Below, piece after piece: positions 58,411 through 64,000 of a stretch of DNA of 64,000 bases; positions within the stretch are counted from its first letter, which is position 1, and every line of letters starts with the position of its first letter. The notes under the pieces are model-generated. The model was not told the origin of the DNA and did not search any database. It worked only from the letters and a program-made list of their open reading frames with translations. The DNA comes from Thioclava atlantica (GTDB lineage: Bacteria > Pseudomonadota > Alphaproteobacteria > Rhodobacterales > Rhodobacteraceae), in contig NZ_AQRC01000011.1 in the NCBI RefSeq assembly GCF_000737065.1, positions 62,001 through 126,000 on the forward strand, in the 5' to 3' direction. A program made the position numbers and the translations under genes.

Positions 58411-58695
58411 CTGCGGCTGTTTATTGCGCGCAACGCACCGTTGCTGTTCGCGTTCCTGCTTGGAAGCATGCCGATAGCCGCAGCAGCAGATTGCGTACCT
58501 CCCGAACGACCGTTCTTGCCTCAGTCGCAAGACGACATGCGTGCCTACGCCGATCTGATCAGAAGCGATTTCGAGGCCTACATTGCCGATGTGCAGGACT
58601 ACTTCCGTTGTCTCGACGCCGAGCGCGCTCGCGCCTTTGTTGAGGCGAGGGAGGTCAGTGATGACTACGCTAGGTTCCTGAATGCTCTCGAGTAA
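58411..58695 (+). CDS. Small exported protein, probable CTG start
   Basis: 94 aa if translation starts at CTG 58411. This is placed 7 nt after a strong AAGGAG (58398-58403) and gives a proper signal peptide: a basic start (LRLFIARN), a hydrophobic core (LLFAFLLGSM), and cleavage near AAAA-DC. TTG 58441 is the alternative and would remove the charged start. The mature part (CVPPERPFLPQSQDDMRAYAD, then FEAYIADVQDYFRCLDAERARAF) has two Cys and is helical. Similar short exported proteins occur with virB loci and copper clusters. The function is unknown. Confidence 0.6.
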   Translation: MRLFIARNAPLLFAFLLGSMPIAAAADCVPPERPFLPQSQDDMRAYADLIRSDFEAYIADVQDYFRCLDAERARAFVEAREVSDDYARFLNALE

Positions 58696-58941
58696 GCGAC
58701 TACGGGTTTGTGCCGCCAGTAGAAATCAACCGTTAGACCAACGCTCCGTCAGTCTCCAACGCAATGATGTTTTTCAAGCGGGCGATCATGTCGTCACCGC
58801 TTGCGACATCTACGCTCGCACATTCATTGATCGATTAGGATTTCAGCAGTTTTTTCAAACTTCTACGAAGAATGTATGAAAAATTTGCCCACACGTTTTG
58901 GTGACTTGCCGACATTTTGTTTCAGCAATACAGCTTCAAAA

Positions 58942-59286
58942 ATGATGTACAGGATTCGGGCCGTTTTTGGGATACTCCAGATTGCCTCCATATTGGTGGC
59001 AGTGACCCTGATGCCGTCCAATGCATCAGCCATGGTTTCGTGCTCTGTTGAACAAGTCGCTCAGGAGTCTTCAAACGAGCGCCACCATCATGAAACGGAC
59101 ATTCCGGCTGCAGATATCGACCATGGAGCAGACCACTGTGCGTCACATATCTGCGTGGTCGGTGACTTCGTAGGTGCCGAAAGTTGCACAAAGCAGTCCG
59201 CTAATGTTTCCCTCCGGTCCTGGGATATTGCGTCCCTAGTCCGTTCGGCCACACCCGAAGGTTTGCGGCGCCCTCCTCGCGCCTGA
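58942..59286 (+). CDS. His-rich exported protein, probable metal-binding
   Basis: 114 aa from ATG 58942, chosen because the signal peptide (MMYRIRAVFGILQIASILVAV) begins there. An in-frame ATG at 58876 has a weak GAAG site and would add 22 residues. The mature part contains CSVEQ, a cluster ERHHHETDIPAADIDHGADHCASHIC, and a third Cys. His and Cys are well placed to bind copper. No family is recognised, though DUF2946-type copper proteins are similarly His/Cys-rich. It leads the copper operon. Confidence 0.6.
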   Translation: MMYRIRAVFGILQIASILVAVTLMPSNASAMVSCSVEQVAQESSNERHHHETDIPAADIDHGADHCASHICVVGDFVGAESCTKQSANVSLRSWDIASLVRSATPEGLRRPPRA

Positions 59287-59346
59287 TGCACCTGTAGCCG
59301 CAGTTTGACTGCGACCATCTGCATCTGACATTTCGAGGAAATCTAA

Positions 59347-59562
59347 GTGAAAATTCTGCTTGCGGCATCCTTGCCGCTGTTCGGGGCCGCCTGCTCGGCG
59401 CTTCCTGAACTTGAAACCGTGCCAGCGCTTACGGCGGCGGTTACATCGCCTGTGGTCGCGTCTGCGCAACCCGGGCCTGTTGTTGCTTACGCGGGCTACT
59501 CGGTCGGAGAACCGGCCGAATGGCGGATGCTGAATGATGAACAACGGGAGGGTGGCGAATGA
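59347..59562 (+). CDS. Small lipoprotein of the copper operon
   Basis: 71 aa from GTG 59347, with GAGGAAA upstream. The N-terminus MKILLAASLPLFGAAC is a lipobox-type signal with Cys16 as the lipidation site. The mature part is short and Ala/Val/Pro-rich (PALTAAVTSPVVASAQPGPVVAY). It overlaps the TolC-type gene by 4 bp, which supports expression with it. The function is unknown; it may assist the outer-membrane efflux protein. Confidence 0.6.
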   Translation: MKILLAASLPLFGAACSALPELETVPALTAAVTSPVVASAQPGPVVAYAGYSVGEPAEWRMLNDEQREGGE

Positions 59563-60959
59563 AACTGCCTCTTCTCATGGGGTCCATGTTGCTGGTGTCC
59601 GCCTGCGCCAGTCCTGCCGTTCTTGAGCGTGCAAAACCAGATCGCGCGGGCTTTGGCAGTGTCGAGACGGGTGCACGCCAGGCTCTAGGGGCCACACCGA
59701 TCTGGAACCTGTCTGCCGCGGACCTTGAGGAAACGCGCAAGAGGGTTCACGCCATGGTGCATGGTAAGACCGTCAGCGCCGACACCGCAGTGCAGGTTGC
59801 CCTGATAAGCAGTCCCGCACTTCAAGCCAGCTTCGCTGAGCTAGGTCTGTCCTCAACTGACTTATGGGAAGTGGCTATGGGGCCGGTGCCCTCGATCGGT
59901 GTGTCAATCTCCGGGTTGGCTGGCGATGTCACTCGCACACTTGAGGCAACATTAATCAACTCCCTGCTCGACGTGGCAACATCCGCACCGCGGACCCAAC
60001 TTGCGGAGATTCGCTTCAGACAATCCGAACTTGCTGCGCTCGCCGACACGATAGACTTGGCCGTTGAAACCCGCCGGGCCTGGATTGAGGCGGTTGGCGC
60101 TTTCGAAGCCGCTGCACTGATCGCTCAAACTCAGGGCACTGCCGAGGCAGCGTCCGAACTTGCTGTGCAACTGGGCCGTACCGGCGCGATGAGCAAGGCC
60201 GATCAAGCAAGGGAGCATGCCTTTACTGCTGAGCTTGCCGCCGAACGTGCAGCCGCCCAATTGGAGGCGCAATTGGCCAAAGAAAAACTGCTTCGGCTGA
60301 TGGGGCTTTGGGGTAGCGACACCACTGTATTCGTGCCGGACTCGCTGCCCGCCTTGCCTGGTGGCCCGCGCGTTGCAGGAAATATCGAACAGCTGGCACT
60401 GGCAAACCGCGTAGACCTGGCATCTGGAAAGCTGGAACTCGAGGCGCTCGCGCTGGACTACCGTCTGACCGGGCAAACCCGTATGGTCTCGGACGTCCAG
60501 TTGGTGGCTGGTTTCGACCTGGAACGTGCAGCCGGAGAAACCGAGGCCAATCCAGCGCTTGCTCTAGATTTCGAGATCCCGCTCTACGACACCGGTCCGC
60601 TGGTGTCGAAGCGTGGCCGCATGGCCTATCTGCAGGCAGCGAACAGGCTGGCCCAGCAGGCCGTCGATGCGCGTTCGGACGCACGCATGGCCTATAGGGC
60701 CATCACCGGTCGCCATAGCATCGCGCGGCATTGGCGCGACTCTGTTTTGCCTCTGCGACGCCAGATCGATGACGAAGCGCTGCTGTCCTACAACGGCATG
60801 CTGACCTCGACCTTTGAATTGATCGCTGATGCCCAGGAGGGGCTCGCTTCGCGCCTCTCTGCCGCAGAAGCGAAACGTGACTACTGGCTTGCCGAAACAG
60901 ACGCGACCGCGGCGATTTGGGGCGGGGCAATTACTCTGACCGGAGGTAGCGAAGAATGA
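59559..60959 (+). CDS. TolC/CusC-type outer-membrane lipoprotein
   Basis: 466 aa. A lipoprotein signal (LLMGSMLLVSAC, Cys at 16) is followed by two TolC-like halves: SADTAVQVALISSPALQASF, ELGLSSTDLWEVAMGPVPSI, the helical LAAERAAAQLEAQLAKEKLLRLMGL, then LANRVDLASGKLELEALALDY and ALDFEIPLYDTGP. Such proteins form export tunnels. No RND pump or membrane-fusion gene is in the window. It is coupled by ATGA overlaps to the lipoprotein before it and the multicopper oxidase after it. Confidence 0.87.
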   Translation: MKLPLLMGSMLLVSACASPAVLERAKPDRAGFGSVETGARQALGATPIWNLSAADLEETRKRVHAMVHGKTVSADTAVQVALISSPALQASFAELGLSSTDLWEVAMGPVPSIGVSISGLAGDVTRTLEATLINSLLDVATSAPRTQLAEIRFRQSELAALADTIDLAVETRRAWIEAVGAFEAAALIAQTQGTAEAASELAVQLGRTGAMSKADQAREHAFTAELAAERAAAQLEAQLAKEKLLRLMGLWGSDTTVFVPDSLPALPGGPRVAGNIEQLALANRVDLASGKLELEALALDYRLTGQTRMVSDVQLVAGFDLERAAGETEANPALALDFEIPLYDTGPLVSKRGRMAYLQAANRLAQQAVDARSDARMAYRAITGRHSIARHWRDSVLPLRRQIDDEALLSYNGMLTSTFELIADAQEGLASRLSAAEAKRDYWLAETDATAAIWGGAITLTGGSEE

Positions 60960-62323
60960 TGAACCGTCGTCAATTACTGGGCGCGGGATTGACCGCGAGC
61001 GCTGGAGCTGTGCTGGCGAACGCCGGGGCCGCGCAAACACGCTTTCGCGATCTGCCCGAGGCCGCCTTTACCGACAGCCCCTATACACAAGTTCCCCCAA
61101 GGCCTTCGGATCGGTTCGACTACAACCCCGTTGTAACACTGAACGGATGGTCTTTGCCGTATCGCATGAACGGAGATGTAAAGGAGTTCCACCTCGTTGC
61201 AGAGCCTGTTGAAAGGATTATGGCGGACGGGATGATTGCGCGGCTCTGGGGCTACAATGGCCAATCCACCGGACCCACAATCGAAGCGGTCGAAGGCGAG
61301 CGGGTGCGTATTTACGTAACCAACCGTCTTCCGGAACATACCAGCGTGCATTGGCACGGACTGATCCTGCCATCGGGAATGGATGGAGTTGGTGGTTTGT
61401 CGCATCCCGGCATCCCGCCGGGTAAGACCTTCGTCTACGAGTTCGACCTCATCAAGTCCGGCACCTTCATGTACCACCCGCATGCGGACGAGATGGTACA
61501 GATGGCCATGGGCATGATGGGGCTCTTCATCGTGCATCCGCGCGACCCGGCGTTCATGCCGGTGGACCGGGATTTCGCGTTCCTCCTTGCGGCCTATGAC
61601 ATCGACCCGGGGACCTACATCCCGCGCGTGGCCGAGATGACCAATTTCAACATGTGGACCTGGAACAGCCGGATCTTCCCGGACATCGATCCTCTGGTGG
61701 TCAACAAGGGGGACCGTGTCCGTGTGCGTTGTGGCAACCTGACGATGACCAACCACCCAATTCACATGCATGGCTATGACTTTCAGGTCACCTGTACTGA
61801 CGGAGGCTGGGTGCCGGAAAGTGCCCGTTGGCCCGAGGTCTCGATCGACATTCCTGTAGGCGCCATGCGCGCCTACGAGTTCGACGCGATTCACGAAGGT
61901 GACTGGGCGATCCACTGCCACAAGTCGCACCACACCATGAATGCTATGGGCCACGACATCCCTACATTTATTGGCGCCGACAAGTCCCGCCTGACCCAAA
62001 TGATCCGCCGCCAGCAGCCTGGCTACATGCCGATGGGCACGGCGGGTATGGCGGATATGGGCGAGATGTCGATGGAGATCCCCGAGAACACCGTGCCGAT
62101 GATGACCGGATGGGGGCCGCATGGCCCATTGGAAATGGGTGGCATGTTTAGCGTGGTGAAGGTTCGCGAGGGCATCGACCGCGACGATTACAGCGATCCT
62201 GGCTGGTACGACAACCCGCCCGGAACACAGGCCTACGAATGGACGGGCGAGCTGCCCGAACATGCATACAACACCAGTCCGAAAACCGTGATCACGCCGC
62301 GCGGCGGCGTGCGGCAGGGCTGA
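60956..62323 (+). CDS. Multicopper oxidase, CopA/CueO-like
   Basis: 455 aa. A twin-arginine signal (NRRQLLGAGLTASAGAVLANAG) sends the folded enzyme to the periplasm. Copper ligands: HWHGLILPSGMDGVGG and MYHPHADEMVQMAMGMMG (trinuclear site), NHPIHMHGYDFQ, and HCHKSHHTMNAMGHD (T1 and trinuclear ligands). A Met-rich tail (MGTAGMADMGEMSMEIPENTV) may bind Cu(I). It probably oxidises Cu(I) to the less toxic Cu(II). It is coupled to the TolC-type gene by ATGA. Confidence 0.93.
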   Translation: MMNRRQLLGAGLTASAGAVLANAGAAQTRFRDLPEAAFTDSPYTQVPPRPSDRFDYNPVVTLNGWSLPYRMNGDVKEFHLVAEPVERIMADGMIARLWGYNGQSTGPTIEAVEGERVRIYVTNRLPEHTSVHWHGLILPSGMDGVGGLSHPGIPPGKTFVYEFDLIKSGTFMYHPHADEMVQMAMGMMGLFIVHPRDPAFMPVDRDFAFLLAAYDIDPGTYIPRVAEMTNFNMWTWNSRIFPDIDPLVVNKGDRVRVRCGNLTMTNHPIHMHGYDFQVTCTDGGWVPESARWPEVSIDIPVGAMRAYEFDAIHEGDWAIHCHKSHHTMNAMGHDIPTFIGADKSRLTQMIRRQQPGYMPMGTAGMADMGEMSMEIPENTVPMMTGWGPHGPLEMGGMFSVVKVREGIDRDDYSDPGWYDNPPGTQAYEWTGELPEHAYNTSPKTVITPRGGVRQG

Positions 62324-62349
62324 TGCCAGAGCACAGGAGAAACACGCTC

Positions 62350-62826
62350 ATGAAAACTGCACTTTTGACATTGGGGCTGGCCCTGATTCCCGCCCTCGCA
62401 ATTGCGGACGCCGGGCACGGCAACGGTCAAATGGCCATCGGCATGCCTGCGATGCATGGCCATGAACCCACGCGAACCATCGATGTGATAATGCGTGAGG
62501 ACTACGACAAGGACGCACCGTTCGTCTTCGAACCCTCCTCGGAAATGACTTTTTCTGAGGGTGAAACCGTGCGCCTGCGCATCACGAACATGGGTGAGGA
62601 AACCCACGAGTTCGTGATGGATTCGATGGCACAAAACGCTGAACACAAAGAGCTGATGGCCAAGTTCCCTGAGATGGAACATGACGACCCTAACGCTGTG
62701 CGCCTTGAACCAGGTGAAGAGGCGGAGATCCTTTGGACTTTCAACAAGGCCGGCAACTTCGAATTCGCCTGCCTGCTGCCCGGCCACTATGAAGGCGGCA
62801 TGCACGGCGCCCTTACTGTCAACTGA
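62350..62826 (+). CDS. Periplasmic cupredoxin
   Basis: 158 aa with AGGAGA 10 nt upstream and a signal peptide (MKTALLTLGLALIPALAIA). It has a Met/His-rich start (HGNGQMAIGMPAMHGHE) and a type-1 copper site: EETHEFVM (His), then FACLLPGHYEGGM (Cys, His, Met). This is the plastocyanin-like fold of CopC/CopI-type resistance proteins. It likely shuttles copper to the oxidase encoded upstream. Confidence 0.9.
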   Translation: MKTALLTLGLALIPALAIADAGHGNGQMAIGMPAMHGHEPTRTIDVIMREDYDKDAPFVFEPSSEMTFSEGETVRLRITNMGEETHEFVMDSMAQNAEHKELMAKFPEMEHDDPNAVRLEPGEEAEILWTFNKAGNFEFACLLPGHYEGGMHGALTVN

Positions 62827-62849
62827 TCTCAAATCAAAGGAAACCAATC

Positions 62850-63137
62850 ATGACCAAATTTTTGACGCTCGCCGCTGCCCTTCTGATGACCGCTGGAACT
62901 GCAATTGCTGCTAGCGATAGTGCCATGTCCTCGGGCACGGTGACCAAGATCGATGCCAAGTGGAACAAGATTACTGTCGACCATGGCCCGCTGGAAAACC
63001 TCGACATGCCAGCAATGAAAATGGTCTTCGTTCTCGCCGATCCCGCGATGCTGGAAGGGCTGAGTGAAGGCGCACAGATCAACTTCGTTGCCGACCGTGT
63101 GAATGGCAAGCTGACTATTACAGAGCTGGTGCAGTAA
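62850..63137 (+). CDS. CusF-like periplasmic copper-binding protein
   Basis: 95 aa with a signal peptide (MTKFLTLAAALLMTAGTAIA). CusF fold: SSGTVTKIDAKWNKITVDHG, then ENLDMPAMKMVFVL, and VADRVNGKLTITELV. His in VDHG and the two Met of PAMKM match the E. coli CusF ligands. The stacking Trp of the E. coli protein is replaced by Met (DMPAM), a variant common in this group. It should pass Cu(I) to an efflux partner. It ends the copper operon; a terminator follows. Confidence 0.9.
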   Translation: MTKFLTLAAALLMTAGTAIAASDSAMSSGTVTKIDAKWNKITVDHGPLENLDMPAMKMVFVLADPAMLEGLSEGAQINFVADRVNGKLTITELVQ

Positions 63138-63144
63138 CTACAGG

Positions 63145-63173
63145 TCGCGCGCCCTGTCTCGCAGGGCGCGCGA
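63145..63173. terminator. Bidirectional terminator between cusF-like and cueR-like genes
   Basis: A perfect 12-bp stem (TCGCGCGCCCTG / CAGGGCGCGCGA) with a 5-nt loop, followed by TTTCATT, lies between convergent genes. Confidence 0.75.
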
Positions 63174-63192
63174 TTTCATTCGTCGTCGGAGA

Positions 63193-63597
63193 TCATGAGA
63201 AAGTTGCGTCGTCTACGACAGAAAGATCCGCAAGAATTGGACAATCCGGTCGGTGATCGCCAGCACACTGGTGCACGAGAGACGAAAGAGTTTCTTTCAT
63301 CGACATGAGTTTAGAGATCTTTTCATCAATCTGGCGCAGGTGCTCCTCTGCGACGGCCTTTACCTGCGCACTTTCTCGATTGTCATCGTTATAGAGCGCC
63401 AAAAGCGTACGGCAGTCTTCGATTGTAAATCCCAAGGCTCGCGCTCGTCCGATGAATGCCAGCTTATGAAAATCGATCTCTCTGAAGCTTCGATACCCGT
63501 TTGCAGCGCGCAAAGGTGTTACTAGACCGATATCCTCATAGTAGCGAATGGTCTTGGCCGGCACTCCTGACCGCTCGGCAACATCACCAATGTTCAT
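63193..63597 (-). CDS. cueR: CueR-like MerR-family copper regulator
   Basis: 134 aa. The N-terminal winged helix is MNIGDVAERSGVPAKTIRYYEDIGLV, then ANGYRSFREIDFHKL, followed by a long dimerisation helix. The metal loop has Cys-x7-Cys (CAGDHRPDCP), as in CueR for Cu(I)/Ag(I). It would activate copper-responsive promoters, including those of the adjacent ATPase gene and perhaps the oxidase operon. It begins 12 nt after the ATPase gene ends, so the two are cotranscribed. Confidence 0.9.
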   Translation of the reverse strand: MNIGDVAERSGVPAKTIRYYEDIGLVTPLRAANGYRSFREIDFHKLAFIGRARALGFTIEDCRTLLALYNDDNRESAQVKAVAEEHLRQIDEKISKLMSMKETLSSLVHQCAGDHRPDCPILADLSVVDDATFS

Positions 63598-63609
63598 TTC
63601 TGCCTCCTC

Positions 63610-64000
63610 TCACTCGGCCGGGACGGGGGCGAAGTCCTCCACCCGCCCAGACTCTTGGCGCTCGTCCATCGCCGGTCTTACGCGCCGCAGCCGCAAGGCG
63701 TTCGTCAAGACAAAGACCGAGCTAAGTGCCATCGCACCGGCAGCGACGACCGGTGACAGCAGCACGGCGAAACTCGGATAAAGCGCTCCGGCGGCCAAGG
63801 GTATCAAAGCCACATTGTAACCAAAGGCCCAACCAAGGTTCTGTTTGATGTTTCGCATGGTGTGTCGCGAGATCTCGAAAGCGTTCACAACGCCGCGAAG
63901 ATCACCGGACATCAATACGACATCTGCGCTTTCGATCGCCACATCCGTGCCAGTGCCGATGGCGATGCCAACATCCGCGTGGGCGAGCGCGGGTGCATCG
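63610..64000 (-). CDS. copA: Copper-translocating P-type ATPase, C-terminus (truncated by window)
   Basis: Only the last 129 residues are visible, entering from the right edge. They contain [30 protein letters not shown], the hinge region of the P domain, then the last two TM segments ([45 protein letters not shown]). MSS is seen as MALSSV, the type found in Cu(I) ATPases. It probably exports Cu(I) to the periplasm. It is followed 12 nt later by the cueR-like gene. Confidence 0.88.
   Translation of the reverse strand, partial: DAPALAHADVGIAIGTGTDVAIESADVVLMSGDLRGVVNAFEISRHTMRNIKQNLGWAFGYNVALIPLAAGALYPSFAVLLSPVVAAGAMALSSVFVLTNALRLRRVRPAMDERQESGRVEDFAPVPAE

Noticed and set aside
58682-58879. 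65-codon plus-strand frame between the exported protein and the His-rich protein
   Set aside because: No good ribosome-binding site, no signal peptide or motif, and it overlaps the end of a better supported gene. A gene remnant is possible but cannot be shown.
1-64000. CRISPR array, complete insertion sequence, integrase or replication initiator
   Set aside because: No regularly spaced repeats, transposase DDE/HUH genes, tyrosine or serine recombinase motifs, or Rep proteins were seen on either strand.

Overview
The window reads as DNA from an alphaproteobacterium, most likely a member of the Rhodobacteraceae (Roseobacter/Paracoccus relatives). This is an inference from the high GC content, the family composition of the genes, and a GAAC-N7-GAAC direct repeat, which is the LexA box form used in alphaproteobacteria. 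Most of the window (about 7.1-58.3 kb) looks like a conjugative plasmid or integrative conjugative element. No replication initiator, integrase or complete tRNA is visible, so plasmid and ICE cannot be told apart here.

Layout. (1) 1-7.1 kb is a redox/metal block: the end of a flavin reductase, an Asp-rich secreted protein, a DUF2271 protein with a flavinylation-type motif, a PepSY-flavodoxin-FAD/NAD reductase, ApbE, a metal P-type ATPase and a VIT/CCC1 transporter. It looks like an extracytoplasmic electron-transfer module charged by ApbE, beside metal transporters. (2) 7.1-14.4 kb begins with an H-NS-like remnant, then ssb and a run of plasmid-type genes of unknown function (DUF932, DUF6878-like, DUF6915-like and others), several with purine-rich leaders. 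(3) 14.4-18.2 kb holds two toxin-antitoxin systems (MbcA/ParS-RES and AbiEi-AbiEii) and a small protein behind a promoter with an embedded LexA box. (4) 18.4-25.1 kb carries a large methyltransferase/strawberry-notch helicase, a toprim protein and a DUF2493 protein. A nested inverted repeat of about 210 bp lies between the last two. (5) 25.2-29.8 kb holds an HNH protein, Vsr, a C5 cytosine methyltransferase, an Eco29kI-like GIY-YIG endonuclease and a Fic protein.

(6) 29.9-37.4 kb is the DNA-processing half of a VirB/VirD4 conjugation system: VirC2-like and VirC1/ParA-like genes on the minus strand, a non-coding stretch rich in inverted repeats that is a good oriT candidate, then MobC-like, VirD2-type relaxase and VirD4 genes on the plus strand. 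(7) 37.4-46.8 kb is an Xre regulator divergent from a two-gene operon whose second product (1,978 aa, DEAD/DEAH helicase plus DUF1998-type C-terminus) matches DruE and whose first (1,108 aa, no recognised domain) fits DruH: a probable type III Druantia anti-phage system. (8) 46.9-58.2 kb, minus strand, is a nearly complete, tightly overlapping VirB operon (VirB1-B2-B3-B4-lipoprotein-transglycosylase/VirB5-like-VirB5-B8-B9-B10-B11-small exported protein-B6).

(9) 58.4-64 kb is a copper-resistance cluster: small exported proteins, a TolC-type outer-membrane lipoprotein, a multicopper oxidase, a cupredoxin and a CusF-like protein on the plus strand, then a convergent CueR-like regulator behind the C-terminus of a copper P-type ATPase that runs off the window.

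The main biological theme is a self-transmissible element whose transfer genes are interleaved with at least five defence or conflict modules (RES, AbiE, Eco29kI-type restriction, Fic, Druantia) and flanked by metal and redox cargo. All functional calls come from reading protein motifs and gene order by eye; no searches were run.
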